Shown: one piece after another, positions 27,374-36,912 of the stretch
Position numbering within the stretch: the stretch's first letter is position 1
Layout of the letters: the number at the start of each line of letters is the position of its first letter
Assembly (NCBI GenBank): GCA_020849665.1
Contig: JADLFX010000107.1
Coordinates: forward strand, 46,179-110,178
Direction: 5' to 3'
DNA: 64,000 nt
DNA from: Planctomycetota bacterium
Lineage (GTDB): Bacteria; Planctomycetota; UBA1135; UBA2386
Notes under the pieces: generated by a model
Databases searched by the model: none
What the model was told of the DNA's origin: nothing
The model's input: only the letters and a program-made list of their open reading frames with translations
Translations under genes and position numbers: made by a program

Positions 27374-30300
27374 GACCTGTCTTCGTCGATAACCAGAACG
27401 GCAACACTCTCGCGCGAGCTCTCGCTGGGCACCTTGAGGCGCTGCGCCGTGCCGGCCAAAGCCCCGCCGAGCTTTGCATCTGCAGCGCGTACTTCAACCC
27501 GCCAGGCCTGCACCTGATCGCCGACGAACTTGATCGGGTGCCTCGCTCGCGCATCCTCCTTGGCGCAGAGCCGGTTCCCGAATGGGGCATGCCGCCACGC
27601 GAGCCCGGCGATCCCGACGAGCCGGAGTTCACGCGGCGGCAGGTCCACCGGTCGATCGACCGCCTCGAAGCCGGGCTGCGCCGCGACCGCGATCTGCTGC
27701 CGTTCGACCGCACGAGCGACCAAACGATTCGCCGCATGCTTGCGCTCCTGACCGCGGGCAAGATCGAGGTCCGCATCCACCGCGAGCGGTTCTTGCACGC
27801 CAAGGCCTTCCTGGTCCGGGGCAGCGACGGCGGCGTGCTCGTGGGTTCGTCGAACCTGACACGTGCCGGCATGGTACACAACCTGGAGCTCAACCTCGGC
27901 CACTACGACCCCGACGTTCGGACGCGGGTGGGCACGTGGTACGACCAACTGTGGGAGCAGGCTGAGTCGTTCGACCTCGCCGCGATTTACGAGGAGATGC
28001 TGGGGCACTTCACGCCGTACGAGGTCTACCTCAAGGTGCTGTGGCAGCTCTACCACGGCGAATTGGAGCAGGAGGAAGAGGAGCCAGGACACATCCCGGT
28101 CACGAACTTCCAGAAGCACGGTGTCTGGCGCGCACGCCGGATCCTGGAGAAGTACGGCGGTGTGCTGATCGCCGACGGCGTCGGCCTCGGCAAGACCTTT
28201 ACGGCGGGTGAGATCATCCGGGTCTACCGCGAGCGGCGGCAGCGTGTGCTGCTGGTGTGCCCGGCGGCGCTGCGCGACACGTCGTGGAAGAAGTTCCTGC
28301 ACAACTTCCAACTCCTCGTGGAGGTCGTCTCGTACGAGCAGTTGGCGCGTGAGCGGCAACTCGGCGGCCAGGACAGCTACCTCCAGAGTCCCCTCGACGA
28401 CTACGCGCTCGTGGTGGTCGATGAAGCGCACAACTACCGCAACCCGGATGCGCCGAGCCGAGCGGCGATTCTCCGGCGGCTACTCTCAGGCAGGCCCCGC
28501 CACCTCGTGCTGCTTAGCGCCACGCCGGTCAACAACTCGCTGTGGGACCTGTTCCACGTGCTGCGCTACTTCCTGCGTCAGGACGCAGCACTGGCAGATC
28601 GCGGCGTCCGATCCCTGCAGGATAGGTTCGACCATGCTATGCGCATCGACCCGTTCAACCTGCACCCGGACGTGTTGTACCCGGTGATCGATGCAACCAC
28701 GGTGAAGCGCACGCGCCGCTTCGTGCGCAAGTACTACGAGAACGACCAGATCCGGGGCCCAGGTGGCACCATGCAGGTGATCCGGTTCCCAAGACCGGTC
28801 GCCAGCACGATCCACTACGACCTGGAGGCGCGCCTCCCCGGGTTCTTCGATCGTCTGGAGGAGATCCTGATGCCGCCAAGCGGCACACCGCTTCTGACGA
28901 TGGCGAGGTATCAAGCCGATCGCTACCTCACGGGCGCGCAGACCACCGGACCCGACAGCGCGCTCGTCGGGTTGCTTCGGTCGGCTCTGCTCAAGCGATT
29001 CGAGTCGTCCAGCTTCGCGTTCGTGGCGACCGTCGGGCGCATGATCCGGCAGCACGAAGTCATGCTGGAAGCTCTGGGCCGGGGGCTGGTGGTGACCCAG
29101 GAGTTCTTCGACGAACTGGCGGCCGACGCGGACGACGAAGTTGACGAACTGCTGCAAGACGGCACGGGCACGATCCCGGCGACGAGCTACGACGTTCCGA
29201 GGCTGACTGCGGCAGTGCAGGGTGACCTGCATCTGCTCCAAGAGATGCACGAGGCAGTCGCTGCCGTGAAGCCGGGGCAGGATCCCAAGCTCAAGGCGCT
29301 GATCGAGGAACTTCGCAGCATCGCGGCGTCGGCCGCGAGCGACGCGATGGACGACGAGGATGCCCGGCAGAAGCGCAAGGTGCTGGTGTTCTCCCACTAC
29401 GCCGAGACCATCGACTGGATCGAGGGGTACCTGTCCGTCGCGTTACCGGCCGATGACCAGGTGCGCTGCTACGCAGAGCGCACCGCTTCGGTGGCGGGCA
29501 ACGAGTCGCGGCACGGTGTGAGTCGCGATGCCGCCGTGTTCGGGTTCGCGCCGGTATCGACTGATGCGCCGGCCGACACGAAGGATCGGTTCGACCTGCT
29601 GCTGTGCACCGATGTGCTTGCGGAAGGCATGAACCTCCAGCAGTGCCGGAACATCATCAACTACGACCTGCCGTGGAACCCGATGCGGCTCGTGCAGCGC
29701 CACGGCCGCGTCGATCGTATCGGCAGCCCGCACCCCCAGGTCTTCCTGCGCACGTTCTTCCCCGCCCGGCAGCTCGACGACTTGCTCGATCTGGAAGGTC
29801 GCGTGCGCAGCAAGCTCGCGCAGGCAGCGGCGTCGGTCGGCGTCGAGGACTCACCCATCGAGGGCGGGCGCACCGGCGATCAGGCGTTTGCCGACTCGCG
29901 CGAGGAGATCGAGCGGCTGGAGCGCGGCGATGCCTCGATCTACGAGGCAGGTGGGACGGAGGGAGCAGCGCAGACCGGCGAGGAGTACCGCCAGGAGTTG
30001 CGCAAGGCCATCGAGAGGTTCGGCAAGCGCATCGAGAGGCTGCCGTGGCGCATGGGCTCCGGGATGGTGAAGGGTGACCGCGCGGGGTTCTTCTTCTGTG
30101 CGCAGGTCGGCCTGGAGAAGGGCGCGCGCGTGTACTTGCGGTTCGTGCCTAGGGAGAAGAAGGGCGAAGTGGTCACCGAACTGGGTACCTGCCTGCGACT
30201 CATCGAGTGCACGGACAAGACGCCGACGCACATGCCGCCGCAGTTGGCTGCCGAGGCGTTTGACGCGTGGAAGGTCGCGCGTGCGAGTATCTACGAGGCG

Positions 30301-30645
30301 TGGACCTACGAGACCGACCCCGCGAACCTCCAGCCGCGCGTGAGGCCCCTCAACCGTCAAGTCGCCGAGTTCGTGCGTGCGAATGCCTCCGGCGACGTCG
30401 ACTACGATCGCCTGCGCCGATGCCTGAACGCCCTGGAGTCGCCGTGGTCGAGGCGCGACGAGAATGCGCTGCGCAAGGTCTGGGAGGGAACGGCCGGGTC
30501 GAAGGGGGAGAAAGTGTCGGTGTTGCTGGCCGAGGTCGAGCGGATCGGTGCCCAGCCGTTCGAGGCCCCAGGACCGCTGCCGCCGATCCAGGAGAACGAG
30601 ATTCACTTGGTGTGCTGGCTCGCAATCGAGGTCCGTTCCTCCTGA
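27370..30645 (+). CDS. PLD-nuclease/SNF2-helicase fusion, second gene of the module
   Basis: 1091 residues from the ATG at 27370. Residues 1-190 are a phospholipase D-like domain with a single HKD-type motif: H143-x-K145 and G159-S-S-N162; such domains act as metal-independent nucleases when dimeric. A superfamily 2 SNF2-type motor follows: Walker A G270-VGLGKT276, DEAH at 351-354, LLSATPVNNS, and the C-terminal helicase half with VLVFSHYAETIDWIEGYL, LLCTDVLAEGMNL and QRHGRVDRIG at 776-785. About 250 more residues have no known fold. One protein thus joins translocation and probable cleavage, with the methyltransferase upstream as its partner. No third gene follows. Confidence 0.88.
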   Translation: MRPVFVDNQNGNTLARALAGHLEALRRAGQSPAELCICSAYFNPPGLHLIADELDRVPRSRILLGAEPVPEWGMPPREPGDPDEPEFTRRQVHRSIDRLEAGLRRDRDLLPFDRTSDQTIRRMLALLTAGKIEVRIHRERFLHAKAFLVRGSDGGVLVGSSNLTRAGMVHNLELNLGHYDPDVRTRVGTWYDQLWEQAESFDLAAIYEEMLGHFTPYEVYLKVLWQLYHGELEQEEEEPGHIPVTNFQKHGVWRARRILEKYGGVLIADGVGLGKTFTAGEIIRVYRERRQRVLLVCPAALRDTSWKKFLHNFQLLVEVVSYEQLARERQLGGQDSYLQSPLDDYALVVVDEAHNYRNPDAPSRAAILRRLLSGRPRHLVLLSATPVNNSLWDLFHVLRYFLRQDAALADRGVRSLQDRFDHAMRIDPFNLHPDVLYPVIDATTVKRTRRFVRKYYENDQIRGPGGTMQVIRFPRPVASTIHYDLEARLPGFFDRLEEILMPPSGTPLLTMARYQADRYLTGAQTTGPDSALVGLLRSALLKRFESSSFAFVATVGRMIRQHEVMLEALGRGLVVTQEFFDELAADADDEVDELLQDGTGTIPATSYDVPRLTAAVQGDLHLLQEMHEAVAAVKPGQDPKLKALIEELRSIAASAASDAMDDEDARQKRKVLVFSHYAETIDWIEGYLSVALPADDQVRCYAERTASVAGNESRHGVSRDAAVFGFAPVSTDAPADTKDRFDLLLCTDVLAEGMNLQQCRNIINYDLPWNPMRLVQRHGRVDRIGSPHPQVFLRTFFPARQLDDLLDLEGRVRSKLAQAAASVGVEDSPIEGGRTGDQAFADSREEIERLERGDASIYEAGGTEGAAQTGEEYRQELRKAIERFGKRIERLPWRMGSGMVKGDRAGFFFCAQVGLEKGARVYLRFVPREKKGEVVTELGTCLRLIECTDKTPTHMPPQLAAEAFDAWKVARASIYEAWTYETDPANLQPRVRPLNRQVAEFVRANASGDVDYDRLRRCLNALESPWSRRDENALRKVWEGTAGSKGEKVSVLLAEVERIGAQPFEAPGPLPPIQENEIHLVCWLAIEVRSS

Positions 30646-31329
30646 CTCACCTGCGAGCGCGACAACGCCGAGCGCTCATTGATGTGGTGAGGCCTACCCC
30701 CAGCATCTGGAGCGCGGCGGCGACTCGCCCAAGTTCATCGTCCCGGATGTAGCACATGAGGCCGGCGCCGGCCGGAACGGAGAGCCTTGGCGCGCGGAGG
30801 TGGTCTTCCCTCGCTCGTTCTTGAGGTAGTGGATTGCAGGGGTCCGAGCCTCGCGCAGCTACGAGGCTCGGCGCCGGCCGTGTCCTGCGTGGTGACAACT
30901 GGGGAATGAGCCGTGACGCTCTGCTGTGATCCGGTAGAAGCGCGTGCCGGCGGTGCACTCATCCAACCGTGGGTCGGGACAGGGCGGAAACCGAGACAGC
31001 CTCACTCTCCGGCCCACGAGGCCCAGGGTTCACGGCCTAGCAGGAGGTCGGTCGGTTGCGTGTCGAGGGCGTAGCCGGTTCCGTGCTGCGATCGCCAGGG
31101 CCTCCTCGACCCTGAGCGGCGGCTCAGAGACCGCCAGTCTGGGTTGCCTACCGTGGAGCCGGGCTGAACCGAGCCTGCGCCCTGTGGTTGGCTCGTCGAC
31201 TCGCGTAGTCCTCTCGTTCCCGAGTGCAGCCCCGCCGTGCCGCCTGATCGCCGCGACGCCATGCGGGTGGACCAGGGCGCGGTCACGGCACCGCCCCGCC
31301 GGCCACCGGCCAGCCTCAACCCGCAGCCC
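30646..31329. other. Stretch with no intact gene
   Basis: About 680 bases after the helicase gene. Frames on both strands are broken or read as low-complexity Arg/Pro noise; a short minus-strand segment, MCYIRDDELGRVAAALQMLG (ending near 30647), may be a remnant. No DISARM or BREX component is found here. Confidence 0.45.
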
Positions 31330-32140
31330 GGGCGCCGCAGGATGCCACCGTCGGCACATAGCGTGGTTGTCGCCATCGGGCTCCCACCAGTCCCGGCCGC
31401 CGCAGGTGTGGCAGGTCGGCACCGCTGCCGCGGTGGCGGGCAGGGGGGGAGCGTGCGACGCCGACGGGCGCGGTCTCCGCCGCGGCCCAGCCCTCTGGCG
31501 AGAGCTCGCTCCACAGGGTGACGCGCTCCGGATCGCCAGGCTCGAACCAGTCCGGGTACGGGCCGGCGCAGTTCGTGCACGGTGTGTACTCCTCCCCCGT
31601 CCTGAACCGTCCCGCCGTCCCAGGCGGCGCGGTTGCTGGGCTGAGGCCGTGTGGGGGCTCCGAACGGGAGTTCGATGATGCCGCCACGCCCGCAAGGTGG
31701 GAGGCGAAGTTCACCCGCCCAAGCGCCCACTTCCGGCCTACCCACATCGGACAGCGAGCCGGCAGTGGGCGTCGCCATCGCCCGCCAAGCCGAGAGTTCC
31801 GGGCTCGCTGGTGCGTGGTCCGCGCATTCACTCGTTGCCCTCGGCCTGAAGGGCCTCGCGTTCGGGGTCCGCTGGCTCGTGGTGAACATGGTGAACTTCG
31901 TGAACGTTGCCGCCCTCTTGTTCGTGGCCGCGGACTCGACGGATGGTGACCGGAATGCCGCTTCCGGTCCGAGCCCCGAATCCGAGACGGATGCCCTCGC
32001 TCCGCAGCCCATGGGCGAGCCAGCGCAGGCGGCCTCCCAGACCCTTCGCGGAGCGCGGCCAGTCGGGACTCGCTTGTCCCAGGGCGCAAACGCTTCAAGC
32101 TCCTGGAGCAGGACGCCAACCGTCCCGCCCTTGAGGAAAG
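31330..32140 (-). pseudogene. Decayed replication protein (primase/helicase C-terminus)
   Basis: Readable fragments of one protein lie in successive frames on the minus strand. LLQELEAFAPWDKR is near 32115-32075. LGGRLRWLAHGLRSEGIRLG and PVTIRRVRG, a winged-helix end typical of phage-type primase/AAA proteins, lie near 32040-31930. NVHEVHHVHHE, encoded by three 9-bp repeats, is at 31882-31908. PSNRAAWDGGTVQ is near 31630, PYPDWFEPGDPERVTLWSEL near 31570-31510, and a zinc-finger-like CHTCGGRDWW near 31400. At least three frameshifts separate them, one in a run of seven C at about 31440. The last parts resemble the C-terminus of the intact DUF3631 gene at 40420-42279. Confidence 0.75.
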
Positions 32141-32385
32141 GGGATGAGCACTGCACGCGTGGGACTGGCCTCAATCGGCACAGCCTGGGCATGGCGGCGA
32201 GTGGCGAGGTAGGCATCGTTGAGCGTGCTGGCTGGTCAGCCCAGGACCACGCCTCGGCGCCTCGCGGCGCGGAGACGTCGGGATACCCGAAGGCCACCGC
32301 GAAGTCAGGGCCCGCGCACACCCAGGAGCAGGAACACGAGTGCGACCTGCGACGCGTGGGCTGCGATGGGGGTCGATGGCTCAGG

Positions 32386-33993
32386 CTACGGTATCGTGTC
32401 CCAGGCGGCGTTGGTGAACCTCGGTGCGGCGAACCCCGCTCCGAACACCAGGGCCTGGGTCCGGAGCACGACTCCGATGAGACCCGGATCGTTGGGGATC
32501 CACACGGTGAGCGAGCCGAGGCCGGTTGCATCCAGAGGAACCGTGCCGGGTGCCACGAGCACCCCGTGCGGATCAAGACCCAGGATGCCCAGCGGCGGCA
32601 CCGCGATACGAGCAGGGGCGGCGGCGAAGGCAACGGCCGCGCCGCCGGAGCGTGGACCATGCAGGTCGAGGCGGTACGGCAGACCGCGCGTGGCGCTGCC
32701 AAGGGCGTAGAGATGGCGCGCGCGGTTCAGGTAGAGGCGCGCCCGCCCCACGGGGTAGAGTCCTCCGCCGGCGTCCGGCAGGACCACGTCCGGATCGCCA
32801 TCCAGGTCGACATCGCCGACGAGGATTTTGGGGCAGCCCCCGCTCTTGACAAGGGGTAGGAAGGCCAGGGTATCGAGGACCAGACGGCCCGTACCGTCGT
32901 TCCGGTAGACCTGCGACTCGCCATCCGTGACGCCCACGTAGATGTCGGCTCCGACGATGAGGTCCAAGTCTCCGTCCCCGTCCAAGTCCGCCAGCTCCAG
33001 GTCCATGACGCCACCCGGATTCGCGATTCCACTGGCTGCCGTGACGTCCAGGAAGCGACCCTGGCCATCGTTCAAGTACACGGTGAGCGAGTCGCCCATG
33101 TCGAAGCTGCTGTAGCCGAAGACGAGGTCCGGCCAACCGTTCCTGTCTAGGTCCCCGACCGCCGCGGCAAACCGTGGTGAGCGCCCGAACCCGCGCGGCA
33201 CCATGGCGTTGCTGACGTCGTCGAAGAACCCGTCTCCCCGGTTCCTGAGGAGCCGGCCGTCCGTCTGGTTGGTGCACACGACTAGGTCCGGGTGTCCGTC
33301 CCGATCCAGGTCCGCGGTCACGAGGTCCTGTACAACTCCTGAGTCACCGAAGCGCCGCGCGGGATCGTGTCGGAAGTAGCCGCGTCCATCGTTGATCCAG
33401 AAGCCCAGGTACCCGCTGCCGAACGAGACTGCACCCCAGGTCCCCACGACCAAGTCCAGGTCGCCATCGCGATCGATGTCCAGGAAGAGGGACTCGGCCA
33501 CCATGGTCAGGAACCAAGAATCCAGGGAAGTCGATACCGGCATTCGCACCTGCGTCTCATCCCGGAACCTGCCTGACCCGTCGTTGAGAAGGAGGCGGCT
33601 GTCGTAGCCGAGCATTCCAGGGTGGATGTGCCCAAAGAAGAGATCCTTGTCACCATCCCCATCGATGTCCCCGATCGACACGTTCCAGCCGCTGCCCTGG
33701 ATGCTGGGCAGGTGCGTGCCGCTCACGTCGGTCCACCTTCCCGTGCCGTCGTTCAGAAAGAGCTTGGCACCACGCGCTGGCGTGAAGCCTTGAGCGGCGG
33801 CCACCAAGTCGAGATCACCATCCCCATCCACGTCTCCGAAGCTCCAGCCGAAGCGTCCCGCCAGGTCACCGGGAACCGGCAGCAGGTGCTTGCTGTCTTC
33901 GGCCAGGACCTGGACCTGAGCCGTGGAGACTCGGATCACGCCGCCCAGGAGCAGAGCTGCGGCGAGATGAGCGAGGGGAGCAGGGCGCTTCAT
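32386..33993 (-). CDS. Secreted FG-GAP/VCBS repeat protein
   Basis: 535 residues. A Sec signal peptide (LAHLAAALLLGGVIRVSTAQ) is followed by seven copies of a calcium-binding DxDxDGxxD motif (DVDGDGDLDLV, DIDGDGDKDLF, DIDRDGDLDLV, DLDRDGHPDLV, DLDRNGWPDLV, DLDGDGDLDLI, DVDLDGDPDVV), spaced about 50-70 residues apart. This is the blade pattern of an integrin-like beta-propeller of the FG-GAP/VCBS type. The C-terminus carries VWIPNDPGLIGVVLRTQALV, also seen in the chromosomal protein at 15138-15614. It is presumably exported and binds polymer or protein partners. It lies 72 bases after the beta-helix gene, in the same direction. Confidence 0.9.
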   Translation of the reverse strand: MKRPAPLAHLAAALLLGGVIRVSTAQVQVLAEDSKHLLPVPGDLAGRFGWSFGDVDGDGDLDLVAAAQGFTPARGAKLFLNDGTGRWTDVSGTHLPSIQGSGWNVSIGDIDGDGDKDLFFGHIHPGMLGYDSRLLLNDGSGRFRDETQVRMPVSTSLDSWFLTMVAESLFLDIDRDGDLDLVVGTWGAVSFGSGYLGFWINDGRGYFRHDPARRFGDSGVVQDLVTADLDRDGHPDLVVCTNQTDGRLLRNRGDGFFDDVSNAMVPRGFGRSPRFAAAVGDLDRNGWPDLVFGYSSFDMGDSLTVYLNDGQGRFLDVTAASGIANPGGVMDLELADLDGDGDLDLIVGADIYVGVTDGESQVYRNDGTGRLVLDTLAFLPLVKSGGCPKILVGDVDLDGDPDVVLPDAGGGLYPVGRARLYLNRARHLYALGSATRGLPYRLDLHGPRSGGAAVAFAAAPARIAVPPLGILGLDPHGVLVAPGTVPLDATGLGSLTVWIPNDPGLIGVVLRTQALVFGAGFAAPRFTNAAWDTIP

Positions 33994-34065
33994 GGAAAGT
34001 GTGGGAATCTGGGTTGGCGTCGTTGGGGGACTAATTTCATTCGCTGGGCCTCGGGTCGGAGACGG

Positions 34066-36912
34066 TCACCTCCGCTGCGATTCGATCCGCCGCTTGGCAA
34101 CGGAGAGCTTCTCCGCCGTCGCGCGGTGCGCGTCCAGGCGCTGTACCTCTGAGGCACGGGCGCCTTGCTGGAACTCCACGCCGCCGAGCGGGGGCACGTC
34201 CCCTCCAGCGGCGTAGCGCTCGACGATCAGGAACGTCTGGAGGTTGTTGACCACGGGCGGCGAGTACTGGGTCTGCCACCAGGGATCCGCCGGAGCGAAG
34301 ACTTCCGCGTTGATCCTCAGGCCCTGCCAGTCCTGTCCGGGGACTGCTGGAAGCGGCTCACCCAGAAGCCCGAGGCCGGGCTGCCGGTCGCCGATCCCGG
34401 ACGGGTCGACCGCGTAGATGTAGGGCTGCACCTGCGGAGGGTTGGGGATGTTGAAGTCGTAGATGCCGATGCCGTGCACGCTGTTGCGGAACAGGTAGCT
34501 GCTCTGCATCGTGCCACCGACCCCATACACGGTCGTCGGGGGACGCACGACGCCAAGCTGGACCGGCTTGGCGGGCGTGTAGTAGAGGAAACCGTTGTCG
34601 TTGAGGATCGAGTACAGGTTCGACCGCTGATGGTACCACGGGTTGGAGCGGAACAGGTCGGTCACCCGATCTGCCGTCACTCCCTGGGGAAGGATCCAGT
34701 TCTGGTACTCCGTGTAGTCGATCCACCAGTTGTCTGGCATGGACGGGAATGGCCAGATGTCGTGGTAGAGGTTGGGGCTCAGATCGCAGACTGGGTTCCG
34801 ATGGAACCGCGGGAACGGGTACGGGAACGTCGGGCTCGCTGGGGTCGTGACGAGCCGGTACCGTCGGGTCGTGACCCCGGAGGTGTCCAGCCCCTCGGCG
34901 TAGTTGTCCGTGCCGATCGTGTACGGGTTGCCGACCGCTACGCCGCCCAGCACCGTGGGCACGCCGAGCTGGCGGTACCAGTAGCTCTGCTGGTGGCCGT
35001 AGGGGGTAGTCCTCCGGAGGTCGAGTGCCACGTTGAATTGCGGCCGCACGTACTCGGTGCGAGGCGTGGCAGGGTCGCGGTGGACGTTGAAGAAGAACAG
35101 CCGCCTGCCGGACGCCAGCGCGGCCGTGTTGGGCGACTCGCTGGTATGGGCGCGGCTGAAGATCCGGGTGCTGTCCAGGTACCCGGAGATGATCACGTTC
35201 CCCAGTTCGTCGGCCCCGAGATCGATGCTCCCGGTGCACCCACCAGAGGGGAAGTCCGTCCGTGCCAGGATCCGCAGGTTCCCGGCTCCCTCGCCGTCCT
35301 GGTCGAAGGCGTGCAGGGTCGCGAGGTCCTCGGCGCTGGCAGGCAACCCGGGTGCGGTGGAGAGGAGCTTCCCGTTCAGCATGGTGATGTTCCCCGGAAG
35401 GTCGACACCGCGATCCACGAGCGGGTTCAGCACGGGCGCCGGGCCGCCGACCTCGCGCGCCATCGGTGCGAGGCGGAAGTCGTGCGGCGAGATCCGCGGC
35501 GCGATCAAGGACAGAGCTGGATCCGTCCGGAAGACGTCGTTGATGTAGAGGACGCCCCGGACCGTGGAGCGCGAGAACGCGCTTGCAGGAGGAGCGGTGA
35601 ATGTATCGAGGGCAACGGTAGGGGGAGACACCGCGAAGTTCTGACTGCGCGGGATCGCAGGAAGGAACTGGTTGATCCGCCAGCTCCAGGTGATGACCTG
35701 GCCCAGGCTGTCCTTGCGTCCGAAGTTTCGGCGGGCATCGAACGCGTTGCGGTTCCCTGCCGCCGCCGGGCAGTTGGCCTTGGACTGGACCGTGAGGTCA
35801 GCGGAGTCCACGCCCTCGAAGCCGGACACGCCATAGAGGCCGCCGAAGTAGGACTGCTGATCCGCGCCGCTGGGCATGCTGGAGTCGAAGACGTTGTTGA
35901 TGCACGTCAAGATGTTGGAGCCCTTGTAGTGCGCGAATCCCTCAATGTACACGAGGTCATTCGCGTGCGCGGACGTGTTGACCACGCCGATCTCGTTCCA
36001 GGCGAACGTGTTATTCACGATGGTTGGCTCGTGGATGTACAGACTGCCCGGCAGGCCGCCCCGGATGACTGCGACTCCCACGGTATTGCCGTAGATGAAG
36101 CAGTTGCTGATGGTGGCGTTGACCGGCGACTCGTCCTGGATCAGGATCGCCGGTCCCACGTACGGCGTACCAACGTGCTCCGGGCGCGCGCGGCAGCCGC
36201 GCACGGTCACGGAGTCGACGAATGTGTACTGCCACTCGTGAGCCGGGGGGTTCGAGATGCTGATCGTCGGATCTCTCATCAGGAAGATGGAGTTTGCTGC
36301 CGCAGGTACCCGCGGATCGCTCCCGCGGGCGTCGAAGATCGTGTCGAGGGCCGAAGCGCCTTGAATCGACACTCGTCCCGGGATCTCGAGGGGGAAGCTC
36401 TCACCGTTCCAGGGCAGCCCAGATGCAGCATCGTACTCCTCGACGGCGCCGACCGGCGGGAAGCTGGGTCCGTACAGCCCCGGCAGGCAGTGGATGACGA
36501 TGTAGTCCACCCAGAACCCGTCGCCGGCGTGGTAGGGCAGCGGGGTCCGGGCCGGAGGAGTGCTTGATTGCCGGAGCCCGTCGATCCACGCCAGAGCCTG
36601 CCCCACCGTGCGGAAAGAGAAGGGCGCATGTTGAAGCCTGCCGTCGAGCGGGAAGAAGGTGTAGCTCGGGTGCTGCTGGAGGATCAGCCCACGGCTGAAT
36701 CCGGGCCCGCCGGAAGATGGGTCCCAGGTGGGATTCGACGTCATCGCCTGGGCATCGTCTCCGTACACCGGGTCGACGTAGAGGTGGAACGTGAAGCGGG
36801 TACGCTCCTGGCCGCTCACGTCAGGAGCGAACAGGGCAACGGCCGCAAGGGCCGTGGCCAGAAGGTAGCTCAGCCGGGACGCCCGGCGGGGATGCATGCG
36901 TGGAGTGGTCAT
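34066..36912 (-). CDS. Large secreted protein, probably beta-helical
   Basis: 948 residues from ATG 36912 (MTTPRMHPRRASRLSYLL). A signal peptide with hydrophobic core LATALAAVALFAPDVSG follows a basic N-terminus. Residues about 190-420 read as a right-handed parallel beta-helix (TVRGCRARPEHVG, ATISNCFIYGNTVGVAVIRG, TIVNNTFAWNEIGVVNTS, CINNVFDSS). The C-terminal half is aromatic- and Pro-rich (TEYQNWILPQGV, QPYIYAVDPSG) and not recognised. It ends in a charged helical tail, AHRATAEKLSVAKRRIESQRR. Such proteins are frequent in the Planctomycetota-like exportome. A surface or adhesion role is possible. It lies inside the island as cargo. Confidence 0.82.
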   Translation of the reverse strand: MTTPRMHPRRASRLSYLLATALAAVALFAPDVSGQERTRFTFHLYVDPVYGDDAQAMTSNPTWDPSSGGPGFSRGLILQQHPSYTFFPLDGRLQHAPFSFRTVGQALAWIDGLRQSSTPPARTPLPYHAGDGFWVDYIVIHCLPGLYGPSFPPVGAVEEYDAASGLPWNGESFPLEIPGRVSIQGASALDTIFDARGSDPRVPAAANSIFLMRDPTISISNPPAHEWQYTFVDSVTVRGCRARPEHVGTPYVGPAILIQDESPVNATISNCFIYGNTVGVAVIRGGLPGSLYIHEPTIVNNTFAWNEIGVVNTSAHANDLVYIEGFAHYKGSNILTCINNVFDSSMPSGADQQSYFGGLYGVSGFEGVDSADLTVQSKANCPAAAGNRNAFDARRNFGRKDSLGQVITWSWRINQFLPAIPRSQNFAVSPPTVALDTFTAPPASAFSRSTVRGVLYINDVFRTDPALSLIAPRISPHDFRLAPMAREVGGPAPVLNPLVDRGVDLPGNITMLNGKLLSTAPGLPASAEDLATLHAFDQDGEGAGNLRILARTDFPSGGCTGSIDLGADELGNVIISGYLDSTRIFSRAHTSESPNTAALASGRRLFFFNVHRDPATPRTEYVRPQFNVALDLRRTTPYGHQQSYWYRQLGVPTVLGGVAVGNPYTIGTDNYAEGLDTSGVTTRRYRLVTTPASPTFPYPFPRFHRNPVCDLSPNLYHDIWPFPSMPDNWWIDYTEYQNWILPQGVTADRVTDLFRSNPWYHQRSNLYSILNDNGFLYYTPAKPVQLGVVRPPTTVYGVGGTMQSSYLFRNSVHGIGIYDFNIPNPPQVQPYIYAVDPSGIGDRQPGLGLLGEPLPAVPGQDWQGLRINAEVFAPADPWWQTQYSPPVVNNLQTFLIVERYAAGGDVPPLGGVEFQQGARASEVQRLDAHRATAEKLSVAKRRIESQRR

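Noticed and set aside
23339..30645. Complete DISARM or BREX locus
   Set aside because: No DUF1998 protein, second helicase, PglZ, BrxC or Lon-like gene is seen on either side.
31651..32859. 402-codon plus-strand frame
   Set aside because: It runs antisense to the decayed replication gene and the FG-GAP gene and has no domain.
34165..36567. 800-codon plus-strand frame
   Set aside because: Antisense of the beta-helix protein gene, without a ribosome-binding site or recognisable domain.
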